Assembly (NCBI GenBank): GCA_002862985.1 | Contig: PKCY01000142.1 | Span: forward strand, 1-44,427 | Length of the DNA: 44,427 nt | From: Haliea sp. | GTDB lineage: Bacteria; Pseudomonadota; Gammaproteobacteria; Pseudomonadales; Halieaceae | Reading direction: 5' to 3' | Part shown: positions 34,105 to 44,031 of the stretch, in pieces | Layout of the letters: each line of letters opens with the position of its first letter | How positions within the stretch are numbered: position 1 is the first letter of the stretch | The notes under the pieces: model-generated | What the model was told of the DNA's origin: nothing | Seen by the model: only the letters and a program-made list of their open reading frames with translations | Databases searched by the model: none | Program-made: the position numbers and the translations under genes

Positions 34105-35442
34105 ATGCCCCAGTCTACTGTTAAGCCGTATCACTGGGCAAATTCCGCCTTATTTTACTATTTCCTCGTTGTACTCATCTGGGCGCCACTGCCGCTGGGC
34201 AGCAATCGCGACTGGTCTACGGCCCTCTTGGCGGCGCTGTTGTTGGCGGGCCTGGTCTGGGGTGGCGCTTTGTTAGCGCTGCACCATCTGCGCGTTACCC
34301 CGGCACTGCGCAAGGCATGGCCAGCGCTGGCATCACTGGTCGCAGTGCAAATCTGGGTAGGACTGCAACTGGTTTTTGATCTCAGTGCTGCGCCGGCATC
34401 TACCCGCCTTGCTTTGCTGTTGGGCATGGCGCTAGTAGCGGCGTTCATTTTGGTGCTTCTATTAGTCGACTCGCGTAAACGAATACTGGCAATCTGCGGC
34501 GTTATGATTGCCTGCGGAGTGTTCCAGGCATTCTTTGCCAGCGCCATGGTGATGGGAGATGTCGAAGAGATTGCGTTCCTGGACAAAAACTTTGGTCGAT
34601 CCTCCGCCAGCGGAACGTTTGTCAATCGCAATCACCTTGCCGGTTTTCTGGAAATGAATCTCGCTATCGGCATCGGGATGTTGGTGGCGCAGTTGTATCG
34701 ACATCCCGCCAGCAGTTGGCGCGAATTCATACGCAGAAGTGTCAAGACCGTCCTAAGCCCCAAATTCAGACTTCGTCTGTACCTCGTAATTATGGTGATC
34801 GCCCTGGTACTCACTCGATCCCGGATGGGCAATACTGCATTTTTCTCGAGTCTGCTCCTGTGCGGGGTGGCTTCCATGCTGCTGCAACAACGGGTAACCC
34901 GCAGCGCGGTGATATTCTTTATCAGCCTGTTGCTGATTGACATCGCGATTGTAGGCAACTGGTTTGGGGTGGATGAGGTCGTCCAGCGTCTGCAAAATAC
35001 CTCTCTCTCGATAGAAAAGCGCGATGAGGTGGCGATTGACAGTATCGTTATGTGGCGGGACCACTTTTGGTTTGGCACCGGGGCCGACTCCTTTTTTCAG
35101 TCTTATGTTTACGGTGGCTATATGAGCCCGGACTCTCTCTATTACCGGCATGCTCACAATGATTACCTAGAAATTGGTAGCGGATTCGGCTTCATCGGTT
35201 TTTCGCTACTCGCAACCGCGGTTCTGACCAGCCTGTGGCAGGCTTTAATAGCCCAGCGTCGGCGACGGTCCCACCTGCATCAGGGTCTCGGTTTTGCCAG
35301 TGCCATGGGCATCATCAGCCTCCTGATTCACAGTTTCTCTGATTTCAATTTGCACGTTCCCGTCAACAGCCTATGGTTTGTAGTTCTGCTCGCGTTTGCG
35401 TGGGTTGCCAGATCAGAAAATCGGGCACAGAAAGCGGACTGA
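34105..35442 (+). CDS. O-antigen ligase / polymerase family membrane protein
   Basis: This 445-residue membrane protein has about ten to twelve helices and a large periplasmic loop. The family signature is in the loop and following helix: TFVNRNHLAGFLEM (about 172-185) and HAHNDYLEIGSGFGFIG (about 350-366). This is the Wzy_C/WaaL superfamily, whose members either polymerise repeat units or transfer glycans to an acceptor, and some glycosylate proteins. With an EpsG-like protein also present, one may polymerise and the other ligate. It is followed after 81 bases by two FecR-domain genes. Confidence 0.88.
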   Translation: MPQSTVKPYHWANSALFYYFLVVLIWAPLPLGSNRDWSTALLAALLLAGLVWGGALLALHHLRVTPALRKAWPALASLVAVQIWVGLQLVFDLSAAPASTRLALLLGMALVAAFILVLLLVDSRKRILAICGVMIACGVFQAFFASAMVMGDVEEIAFLDKNFGRSSASGTFVNRNHLAGFLEMNLAIGIGMLVAQLYRHPASSWREFIRRSVKTVLSPKFRLRLYLVIMVIALVLTRSRMGNTAFFSSLLLCGVASMLLQQRVTRSAVIFFISLLLIDIAIVGNWFGVDEVVQRLQNTSLSIEKRDEVAIDSIVMWRDHFWFGTGADSFFQSYVYGGYMSPDSLYYRHAHNDYLEIGSGFGFIGFSLLATAVLTSLWQALIAQRRRRSHLHQGLGFASAMGIISLLIHSFSDFNLHVPVNSLWFVVLLAFAWVARSENRAQKAD

Positions 35443-35523
35443 CTAAGCAATTGCGTTGGCTGGGCAGTAAGTTTATATTGGTGTGCTGTCCGTAATCTGA
35501 CGTCTCAACCAAGAGTGTGAGTC

Positions 35524-35970
35524 ATGCAATCTGTCGTTTTTGCACGGTGTCTTCTGCCGTTGCTCATCATTATCAGCCTAGACGCCTGGTCAACAGCGGG
35601 CCGCATTCTTGGTTTTGAAGGCGACGCACGCGTGAATGGTGAGCCGGCGACAGCTGAGACACTATTGCATCGCGACGGTACCGTTTCCACCGCGTCCGGT
35701 GCGACAATCAAAATCATCCTATCTGACAACAGCGTGCTAGACCTCGACGAGGATTCGGAAATCCTGATCAGTGACTACATTTTTGACCCCTCAGATCCGC
35801 AGGCCAATACCAGTAAAGTCGACATCCTTGCGGGCACCCTCCGCTACGTCAGTGGGCGAATCGCAAAAGACGACCCGCAAAAAATCAGCTTTACCGCCGA
35901 TAGTTCCACTATCGACGCGCGCGGCCGTTTCATCAATATATCAGTCTGCACACCAGACGGGTGCGAATAG
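35524..35970 (+). CDS. Short FecR-domain exported protein (copy 1)
   Basis: This 148-residue protein has a signal peptide (about 1-26) and a FecR domain (FEGDARVNGEPATAETLL, IKIILSDNSVLDLDEDSE, LAGTLRYVSGRIAKDDPQK). It ends abruptly just after DARGRFINISVC, where the FecR domain normally continues through the IGVRGT strand. The following gene is a close paralogue that has that remainder, so this copy looks truncated or newly diverged. No sigma factor or TonB receptor is nearby, so this is not a classic Fec-type anti-sigma protein; stand-alone periplasmic FecR proteins exist. Confidence 0.8.
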   Translation: MQSVVFARCLLPLLIIISLDAWSTAGRILGFEGDARVNGEPATAETLLHRDGTVSTASGATIKIILSDNSVLDLDEDSEILISDYIFDPSDPQANTSKVDILAGTLRYVSGRIAKDDPQKISFTADSSTIDARGRFINISVCTPDGCE

Positions 35971-36992
35971 TGCATCGTCTCGCTAAATCTTACTGCCTGC
36001 TATACCTGCTGTTCGCTAGCGCATCAAACGCGTGGGCCGCAGAGGGCAGCATCCTCAGTTTTGAAGGGGATGTGCAGGTTAATGGGCAGCCTGCGACCGC
36101 CGATACCCCGGTAAATCGAGAAGATGCCATCGTCACTGCCGGGGGCGCGTCGGTTAAAATCGTGCTCTCGGACAACAGCGTGCTTGACCTCGACAGTGAT
36201 TCGGAAATTCAGCTCAGTGACTACAGCTACAGCCCATCCGAACCGCAGCAAAACAACAGTGAGATCAAAGTAGTACAAGGCACACTGCGCTATATCAGCG
36301 GCCTGATCGTTAAAGAAGACCCGAGTAAACTCAGCTTTAGCGCCGGTAACTCCGCCATTGGCGTGAGAGGCGGTTTCACCGAAATTAACGTTGACGGCGG
36401 CACTGTCAACGTCAAGGCAATGATCGGCGAAACCACCATGACCCATGATGTCGAGGGTGAAGAAGATACGGTTATCGTTCCCGCTGGGTACGCCACACAA
36501 AAAGACCCAACTACTGGAGAGATACTGCTGACAACGTCGGCCGCCGTTAATAAGGTCGATGCGGCTGTTCGCGCCATAGTCGCCTCGGCACCTGATCCTA
36601 GCACAGCAAAACCCACTGACGAGGGATGCAGCGAAAGTGGCCGCCCGCTGCGCACTGCCGCTCGCCCTGCATATGATGCCGAATCTGCCACTGCAATTGA
36701 GAACCAGCTGGCCGCCCTTAGCCAGGGCGAGCTAATGATGTTGACGGCGGTGTTAGTCAACAATGCGGGGCAACTGTGTATAGACAAATCAACCGTGGCT
36801 GCCGCCATAAGGATGATTGCGAGTGTCAATCCTGATGTAACGTCCGACGTGATTTTTGTGGCAATACTGCTGGACCCGGATAACGCCGGGACACTTGACG
36901 AAGAATTCGGCCCGCTGGGCGCGCCCCTGAGTGTCCCGCAACCTGAAACTGAAATTCCTACCGGTGGCGGTAATCCCGCCAGCCCTGAATAA
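35961..36992 (+). CDS. FecR-domain exported protein (copy 2)
   Basis: This protein has 343 residues from the GTG at 35961, or 340 from the GTG at 35970, which overlaps the upstream stop by one base and gives a normal signal peptide start. The FecR domain (about 28-175) is a paralogue of the preceding gene, with SDNSVLDLDSDSE and LVKEDPSK-type segments, plus the canonical IGVRGGF and a VPAGYATQKD segment that copy 1 lacks. The C-terminal 150 residues are a helical region without motif, ending in a Pro/Gly-rich tail. The nucleotide sequences of the two copies are visibly alike, so the duplication is fairly recent. A role in surface glycan or matrix sensing is a guess. Confidence 0.8.
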   Translation: MRIVHRLAKSYCLLYLLFASASNAWAAEGSILSFEGDVQVNGQPATADTPVNREDAIVTAGGASVKIVLSDNSVLDLDSDSEIQLSDYSYSPSEPQQNNSEIKVVQGTLRYISGLIVKEDPSKLSFSAGNSAIGVRGGFTEINVDGGTVNVKAMIGETTMTHDVEGEEDTVIVPAGYATQKDPTTGEILLTTSAAVNKVDAAVRAIVASAPDPSTAKPTDEGCSESGRPLRTAARPAYDAESATAIENQLAALSQGELMMLTAVLVNNAGQLCIDKSTVAAAIRMIASVNPDVTSDVIFVAILLDPDNAGTLDEEFGPLGAPLSVPQPETEIPTGGGNPASPE

Positions 36993-37049
36993 TAACTAAC
37001 GAAGAAACGCACTCCAGCAATCCTATTGCAGATTGCGCACCTGGGGGCA

Positions 37050-38060
37050 TCAATGCGATTTTGTCTGCGGAACGTTTGCCCGGATAGCGAACAGGCAGTG
37101 GCCACAGAACAGCAAGCAGTAGCACAATAAACTCAAATATTCTGGTATTCCCTCCAGCAACAATCCAGTGATAGCACACAGTGCTGCATAGCCCGTCAAA
37201 ATGATCAGTGTCTGCCTCCGACTCATGCCCAATTCCATAAGTGTATGGTGTAAATGAGACCGGTCTGCTGCCATCATCTTATGGCCCAGCCTGAGGCGAA
37301 GAAGCATTGTCGCAAGCATATCCATCAGCGGGACGGCAACTAGCCAAAGAGCGGTAACAGGAAGAATTAGCCCGTTGTCACCCTGAGAGAAATACACCAA
37401 CGACGCAGTCACCAAAAAACCCATGGTCACACTGCCGGCATCTCCGAGAAAAACCTTAGGCAACAGCCTGTTATTGGGACCAAGGTTAAATAGAAGAAAA
37501 ACGCCCAAAGGCACAAGCATCAGGAGAACACTGTTTGCCATGGCATGGTCAGCCTGCAAAGCTAACAGGTATAACACAAGCAGAGGCAGCGTGATGGTGC
37601 TAGCTGCCAGGCCATCGATTCCATCGACCATATTGTAGGCATTGCTCAGCCCCGCAGTCGCCAGTGCGCTAAGCGGCACGGTGAGCAACAACAGTGGAAT
37701 ATCGCCCATCGCCAAAAGATCGCCCACATTGGTGATCGCAATACCACCAACGGTTGCAAGCAAGGCACCGCTTCCAAATTGGAACATAAGGCGAACACTG
37801 GCACTGATGTGGCGAAAATCATCAAATACGCCGACTATAAAGACGCCGCATGCGATAACCAACATAGGATAGTTGTAGGGCTCTATACCCAGTACCAGTG
37901 TGCCAAAGAGCAAGGTGAGAAAAATGGCTATTCCCCCGGTTAGAGGAACATCTCCCTGATGCCGTTTGCGTGCATCAGGCCTATCCACGAGACCCATGCG
38001 TGCCCCGATGCTCGCGACTATACGGGCTATGAGTAGTGCAGCAATGAAAATTTGGGACAT
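37050..38060 (-). CDS. WecA/MraY-family undecaprenyl-phosphate sugar-1-phosphate transferase
   Basis: This 336-residue polytopic enzyme starts repeat-unit synthesis by moving a HexNAc-1-phosphate onto undecaprenyl phosphate. Diagnostic segments are GLVDRPDARKRHQGDVPLTGG near the N-terminus (pattern), DDFRH, YNMVDGIDGLAA, VFLGDAGSVTMGF and the HLHHTLMELGMSRRQ loop. All are typical of the WecA branch of the family. The first helix from the ATG at 38060 is short, but no better start lies upstream. It is the last of three minus-strand genes (CpsB-like, decarboxylase, WecA-like). Confidence 0.9.
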   Translation of the reverse strand: MSQIFIAALLIARIVASIGARMGLVDRPDARKRHQGDVPLTGGIAIFLTLLFGTLVLGIEPYNYPMLVIACGVFIVGVFDDFRHISASVRLMFQFGSGALLATVGGIAITNVGDLLAMGDIPLLLLTVPLSALATAGLSNAYNMVDGIDGLAASTITLPLLVLYLLALQADHAMANSVLLMLVPLGVFLLFNLGPNNRLLPKVFLGDAGSVTMGFLVTASLVYFSQGDNGLILPVTALWLVAVPLMDMLATMLLRLRLGHKMMAADRSHLHHTLMELGMSRRQTLIILTGYAALCAITGLLLEGIPEYLSLLCYCLLFCGHCLFAIRANVPQTKSH

Positions 38061-38190
38061 GGGCGCGTCAGCTCGCGTTTCCGAGGCTACGACATGTAAG
38101 CGCTCTAGTATAGCGTTTCAAATCGAGGGCGGTACTGCTTTCCTAGCCCCTTTATGGCCGCGCAGGCACACATCTTCCCTCACCACTGCC

Positions 38191-39132
38191 TTACAGCAAG
38201 CTCTCGAAATACTGAATTGTTTTGCGCAATCCTTCCTCTAACTGAATCACAGGCTCCCAACCCAGCCTGGCCTTTGCCTGCTCAATATTGGGCTGGCGCT
38301 GCAGAGGGTCATCGCTTGGTAACGGCGCACTCACCAACTCAGACTTCGAGTTTGTCAGTTCAATAACCTTTTCGGCCAGTTCCTTGATGGTAAATTCGTT
38401 GGGATTACCCAGATTGATAGGCCCGGTCAGATCATCACCGGTCTCCATCAATGCTTTAAATCCGTTGATGAGGTCATCCACGTAGCAAAATGAACGCGTC
38501 TGGGAGCCATCACCAAAGAGCGTGATCGGATGACCTTGCAAAGCCTGCATGATGAAGTTTGACACTACCCTACCATCGTTAGGGTGCATATTCGGGCCGT
38601 ACGTGTTGAAAATTCTAGCCACTTTGATCTGCAAAGCATGTTGTCTGTGGTAATCAAAAAAAAGTGTTTCAGCGCAACGTTTCCCCTCGTCATAGCAGGA
38701 ACGCTCGCCAATGGGATTCACATGCCCCCAATAACCCTCAACCTGCGGATGGACTTGCGGGTCACCATAAACCTCGCTGGTGGATGCCTGAAAGATTTTC
38801 GCACCGGTCCGCTTAGCCAGTCCCAACATATTGATCGCCCCGTGCACGCTTGTTTTAGTCGTTTGAACAGGGTCGTGTTGGTAGTGTATCGGCGAAGCAG
38901 GACAGGCAAGGTTGTAGATTTCGTCCACCTCAACGTAGAGTGGAAAGGTGACATCATGGCGCATCAATTCAAAGTGGGATTCCTCTAACAACTCGATGAT
39001 ATTGTCTTTGGTGCCAGTAAAAAAGTTATCCACGCAAACAACATCGTGTCCCTCTCCCACCAATCGCTTACAAAGATGGGAGCCCAAAAAGCCAGCACCA
39101 CCTGTTACCAGAATCCGCTTTCTTAAATGCAT
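38191..39132 (-). CDS. UDP-glucuronate decarboxylase (UDP-xylose synthase)
   Basis: This SDR enzyme decarboxylates UDP-glucuronate to UDP-xylose. The 313-residue protein has [16 protein letters not shown] near the N-terminus, [12 protein letters not shown], the group-specific [13 protein letters not shown], and the catalytic YDEGKRCAE with [11 protein letters not shown]. These match the UXS group closely. Its substrate comes from the ugd gene at 12.4 kb, so xylose is a likely component of the polymer. An ATG at 39132 is the start, and the gene lies between the CpsB-like and WecA-like genes. Confidence 0.92.
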   Translation of the reverse strand: MHLRKRILVTGGAGFLGSHLCKRLVGEGHDVVCVDNFFTGTKDNIIELLEESHFELMRHDVTFPLYVEVDEIYNLACPASPIHYQHDPVQTTKTSVHGAINMLGLAKRTGAKIFQASTSEVYGDPQVHPQVEGYWGHVNPIGERSCYDEGKRCAETLFFDYHRQHALQIKVARIFNTYGPNMHPNDGRVVSNFIMQALQGHPITLFGDGSQTRSFCYVDDLINGFKALMETGDDLTGPINLGNPNEFTIKELAEKVIELTNSKSELVSAPLPSDDPLQRQPNIEQAKARLGWEPVIQLEEGLRKTIQYFESLL

Positions 39133-39235
39133 TTTATTTTATTATCCTTGCGCCTCGCCAGACAACTGGTTGCCCACTCTCTCGATAGTAGTAAATTACA
39201 CTCTCGCGGGGAAGTACTGTTGATTCAATTGGCCA

Positions 39236-39970
39236 CTATATTTGCGCAGCCGCAATCATCGCGGGAGCATCCAACATCAATTGTCGAGCCCGCTCTTCAC
39301 CATACGACTGTGCAATATATTCGTAAGCCTCACCGAGGACAGGTGGCCTGGCAGCAGCATTATGACCATCGCTGGCCAACACCTTCACCCGACCCTCCTG
39401 TAGCAGTTGATGGGCGATGGCCATAGGTTTCTCACCAAAAAGGCCTGTGACGGAACCCGCCGTCACTTGCAGCCAACATCCAGCATCAATAAACGGCTGC
39501 AACTGTGATGCATTCTTCATTACCTGTCTATTGCGTTCCGGATGAGCGACCAGCGGCCGAATCCCTCTATGTAACAGCCATTCGAACAGTTTCTCACTAC
39601 CCGGGACAAGGTGGCTGTGAGGAAATTCAAGCAGTAGAACCTTATAACCTTCCACCTCGCCATAATAAGGAAGGTCGCTGTCGGCGACCTGTTGCATCAA
39701 CTGGTCAGTCACCCTAACTTCTGCGGCAAAGCCCAACTGGAGTGGAATATTATTTTGATCCAGTTTTCGCCGCAGGTTGTCGTACCCTAGCTCGATAGAT
39801 TTGCGGGTATTGTCCCAACGCCCCGGATGAATATGCGGCGTCACAATGGCATGTGTGATTCCATCCGCCGCCGCGATGCGGCACAACTGTAACGACTCTT
39901 CCAAAGAATCCGGACCATCATCCAAACCGTGCAGTAAGTGGCAGTGCAGGTCGATCACCGAAAAATCCAT
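39236..39970 (-). CDS. CpsB/YwqE-type tyrosine-protein phosphatase
   Basis: This 244-residue PHP-family metal-dependent phosphatase has the conserved DLHCHLLHGLDDGP (7-20) and AIVTPHIHPGRWDN (about 41-54), plus VAHPERNR further on, all supplying metal ligands. CpsB and YwqE dephosphorylate the tyrosine cluster of BY-kinases; the Wzc-like kinase at 26.5 kb is the obvious partner. The two genes are in different operons about 10 kb apart. It leads the minus-strand trio with UXS and the WecA-like gene. Confidence 0.9.
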   Translation of the reverse strand: MDFSVIDLHCHLLHGLDDGPDSLEESLQLCRIAAADGITHAIVTPHIHPGRWDNTRKSIELGYDNLRRKLDQNNIPLQLGFAAEVRVTDQLMQQVADSDLPYYGEVEGYKVLLLEFPHSHLVPGSEKLFEWLLHRGIRPLVAHPERNRQVMKNASQLQPFIDAGCWLQVTAGSVTGLFGEKPMAIAHQLLQEGRVKVLASDGHNAAARPPVLGEAYEYIAQSYGEERARQLMLDAPAMIAAAQI

Positions 39971-40105
39971 CGCCTGGAGGCTTGGGTACGAAAATTACGC
40001 TTGGCGAAGATCCGCAGATAGCAGGGCACCCTAGTGGGCATTGCTCTCGTTGATACAATCTCTAGATATTTTAGGATCGTCAATTTACACCAATATTGCG
40101 GCCAA

Positions 40106-41404
<1,299 letters not shown>

Positions 41405-41454
41405 TTAGGCTCTTGTATTTAATCCGGTATGAATTGGTACGCGCAGGCAACCCT

Positions 41455-42636
41455 TCACGCAATATCATTTGTGTTGAGTATCTGTACCTGCCATTGGCCG
41501 TCCACTTCTATCAAATGGCGATCGCAACGTGGATCCCAGGCACCTGACAAGCAGTTGATGACGATCTCTCCGGCTGCTCGCAACTCACGCACTTGCGCCT
41601 CCAGTGCCGGATCATCGTCGTCTGGCATACTGATGGCTCTAGACGTAACCCTGGCTTCGGGTAACAGTGCAATTAAGGCCTTTAGGTCAGTAACAAAGCC
41701 TGTCGCCGGCCGGGCCCTGCCGAAGATGGCGCCCACATCGTTGTAGCGACCACCATTGGCCAGTGCCTGACCACAACCGGGAACATAGGCGGCAAATACC
41801 AGCCCTGTGTGATAGTGATAGCCACGCAACTCCGCAAGATCGAAATAAATATCAAGATTCGGAAGCTGACGACGAATATCAGTGGCCACTTCCTGTAGCG
41901 CGTCCAACGCCGCCAGTGCGGTCGGCAAGGTCTGTGCAAATAGCTTTCGGGCATCGTCCAGCACTGTCTCACCACCGTGTAAATCGACCAACGTGATTAC
42001 CAAAGAGGCGATATCTGGGGCCACTCCCACCAATGCCAACTCTAGATCCGGCACAGACTTGCGTTGTAGGGCGTCAAAGACAGTTTTTTCCTGTTCGCCG
42101 CTGAGGTTGGCGCTGGCCAGTACGGCCTCGTAGATTCCCACATGACCGAGATCTAACGTCACCTGAGATAAGCCAGCAGTCTCTAGAGTCGCGAGCATCA
42201 AGCGCACAATCTCAACATCGGCTCCAAGACTGTCGTCGCCGTAGAGTTCTGCACCCAACTGTATTGGCGAGCGCGATGCGAGCAACGATTTAGGACGGGT
42301 ATGCAGAGTCGAGCCGGCATAGCAAAGGCGTGTTACCCCCTCCTCAGCCAAGCTATGCGCATCTATGCGAGCTACTTGAGGCGTGATATCGGCGCGTATC
42401 CCAAGTGTTCGCCCGCTAATTTGGTCGGTTAGCTTAAAGGTCAAAAGATCCAGGTCCTCGCCCAAGCCCACCAGCAGGGATTCTGTGAATTCCATCAACG
42501 GTGGTATGACGAGGCGATAGCCCCAGCCGCGATACAAGTCCAGCAACGCGCGACGAAAGTATTCGACAGACTCTGCCTGCGCGGGGAGAACCTCCTCCAC
42601 CCCATCAGGCAACTGCCAGTGATCCAGCGTGATCAT
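41455..42636 (-). CDS. hisZ: ATP phosphoribosyltransferase regulatory subunit
   Basis: HisZ is a histidyl-tRNA-synthetase-like protein that regulates short-form HisG in histidine synthesis. The protein starts MITLDHWQLPDGVEEVLPAQA, the usual family N-terminus in pattern. It contains FKLTDQISGRTLGIRADITPQ (class II synthetase motif 2 region) and a degenerate ARPATGFVTDLKAL end. The ATG at 42636 has GGGGTGA before it and matches family starts. A GTG at 42645 would add three residues. No hisG is in the window. It lies seven to sixteen bases after the DUF2065 gene. Confidence 0.93.
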   Translation of the reverse strand: MITLDHWQLPDGVEEVLPAQAESVEYFRRALLDLYRGWGYRLVIPPLMEFTESLLVGLGEDLDLLTFKLTDQISGRTLGIRADITPQVARIDAHSLAEEGVTRLCYAGSTLHTRPKSLLASRSPIQLGAELYGDDSLGADVEIVRLMLATLETAGLSQVTLDLGHVGIYEAVLASANLSGEQEKTVFDALQRKSVPDLELALVGVAPDIASLVITLVDLHGGETVLDDARKLFAQTLPTALAALDALQEVATDIRRQLPNLDIYFDLAELRGYHYHTGLVFAAYVPGCGQALANGGRYNDVGAIFGRARPATGFVTDLKALIALLPEARVTSRAISMPDDDDPALEAQVRELRAAGEIVINCLSGAWDPRCDRHLIEVDGQWQVQILNTNDIA

Positions 42637-42651
42637 GTCATTCACCCCAAC

Positions 42652-42843
42652 CTAGTGCACCCAATACAGAAGGACAACACCGAACAACATACTGCCAAGC
42701 CCGATGTTACGAATCATCCGATCATCCATCTGTTCTGTCACAGCCAGCATTGCACGCCAGCGGTTCGGACTGATAAATGGCATAAAGCCTTCAACAATAA
42801 ATACCAGAGCGATAGCGGCCGGTAACACCTGCCAAAAATCCAC
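42652..42843 (-). CDS. DUF2065 small membrane protein
   Basis: This 63-residue protein has two helices (about 3-20 and 43-62) and the family segment VFIVEGFMPFISPNRWR. DUF2065 proteins of about 60 residues sit between hflC and hisZ in many gammaproteobacteria; the function is unknown. The GTG at 42843 is chosen because AGGAGA lies four bases before it and the homology starts at DFWQVLPA. The longer open frame to 42921 adds 26 unrelated residues. Confidence 0.88.
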   Translation of the reverse strand: MDFWQVLPAAIALVFIVEGFMPFISPNRWRAMLAVTEQMDDRMIRNIGLGSMLFGVVLLYWVH

Positions 42844-42995
42844 AGACTCTCCTGCATTATTGTATCGTTGCGCAGATGTGAGGCCACCTACACTCGACCG
42901 AAATGTGATGGTCCCTGACAACGGCGGATCACCAGAGGGAAAGCCTCAATAGACCCTGAGGCTTCAGCAGAGCGATCGTTACCTCCCAGAGACAC

Positions 42996-43044
42996 AAAAA
43001 ACCGCGGGACCGACGTTTGTCTACAAGCGCCGGAACCCACGGTT
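42996..43044 (-). terminator. Rho-independent terminator of the hflKC operon
   Basis: Read on the minus strand, AACCGTGGG (43044-43036) pairs with CCCGCGGTT (43008-43000), with one G-U wobble, and a T-tract follows immediately (43001-42996). An inner TTGT/ACAA pairing is also possible. It lies about 110 bases after the hflC stop and separates hflKC from DUF2065-hisZ-purA, which therefore needs its own promoter between 42844 and 42995. Confidence 0.75.
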
Positions 43045-43153
43045 GATAAATTCTATCACAGGTATAAGCGATAACACCTATGATTATTGCGGCTTGATCC
43101 TACCCCTGCCTCAGCAAAATCCGCTACGTGAACAGCTGAATCCTGATAAAGCT

Positions 43154-44029
43154 CTACTTCCCGCCACTGGAATCCTTCAGATACCGGAAAAACTCACTGT
43201 CGGGCTGCAGCAACATCATATCGCCATTGCCCCGAAAGGCATCTTGATAGGCTCTGAGACTGCGCGTGAATGAGTAGAACTCCGAATCCTGGTTAAAGGC
43301 ATCGGCGTAAATGGCCGTTGCTGACGCATCCCCTTCACCTCGAATTAGTTCCGAATCCCTGTAGGCATTCGCTTTCAACACCGTAACCTCACGATCGGCC
43401 GCAGCGCGGATACCTTCCGCCAGTTCCTGTCCCTGAGAGCGGTGCTCGCGGGCCTCTTTCTCACGCTCGGCATTCATGCGCCGATAGACCGACTCAGAAA
43501 CATCCGGTGGCAGGTCAATCTGCTTGACCCGCACATCCACCACTTCGACCCCAAGCTGCTCCTGTGCGACGACGCTCAGGTCTTCAATAATGGCCGCCAT
43601 TAACTCGTCTCTTTCGCCAGACACAACTTCCTGAATAGTCCGAACTGCAACTTCGTTACGCAAGCTGTTGTTAATGCGTTGGGCCAGAAGTGTCGTAGCT
43701 CGTGATACTTCACCGTTGGTCGCAGTGTAGAATTTAGCAGTTTCTGCTACGCGAAACTTAGCGTAGGAATCTACGATAAGAGCCTTCTGCTCCTGTGTGA
43801 AAAAACGTTCAGGGGTGGAATCCACCGTAAGCAATCGACCGTCGAATTTTCGCACCTCATTCACAATGGGTATCTTAAATTGCAGGCCAGGTTGAAGATC
43901 AGCTTTGACTACTTCGCCAAAGCGCAGCAGCACACCCCGCTCGGTTTCCTTGATAACAAACAGTGAGTTGCTGGCTACAAACACGAGCGCCAGGGCAATA
44001 AATATAAAGAATATATTACGTCCGGACAT
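43154..44029 (-). CDS. hflC: HflC, FtsH protease modulator
   Basis: HflC is an inner-membrane band-7/SPFH protein that forms a large periplasmic complex with HflK around FtsH and limits its access to membrane substrates. The 291-residue protein has an N-terminal helix (about 5-25), then VIKETERGVLLRFGEVV, the SPFH domain, and RMNAEREKEAREHRSQG in the coiled region. Its ATG lies two bases after the hflK stop. It is complete. Confidence 0.96.
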   Translation of the reverse strand: MSGRNIFFIFIALALVFVASNSLFVIKETERGVLLRFGEVVKADLQPGLQFKIPIVNEVRKFDGRLLTVDSTPERFFTQEQKALIVDSYAKFRVAETAKFYTATNGEVSRATTLLAQRINNSLRNEVAVRTIQEVVSGERDELMAAIIEDLSVVAQEQLGVEVVDVRVKQIDLPPDVSESVYRRMNAEREKEAREHRSQGQELAEGIRAAADREVTVLKANAYRDSELIRGEGDASATAIYADAFNQDSEFYSFTRSLRAYQDAFRGNGDMMLLQPDSEFFRYLKDSSGGK

Positions 44030-44031
44030 GT

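Noticed and set aside
37017-37029. GCAAT-CCT-ATTGC small hairpin after the second FecR gene
   Set aside because: A five-base stem without a T-tract is too weak to call a terminator.
36290-37105. 271-codon minus-strand open frame opposite the second FecR gene
   Set aside because: The plus-strand FecR protein has a signal peptide and family motifs; the antisense frame has neither and runs into the WecA-like gene.
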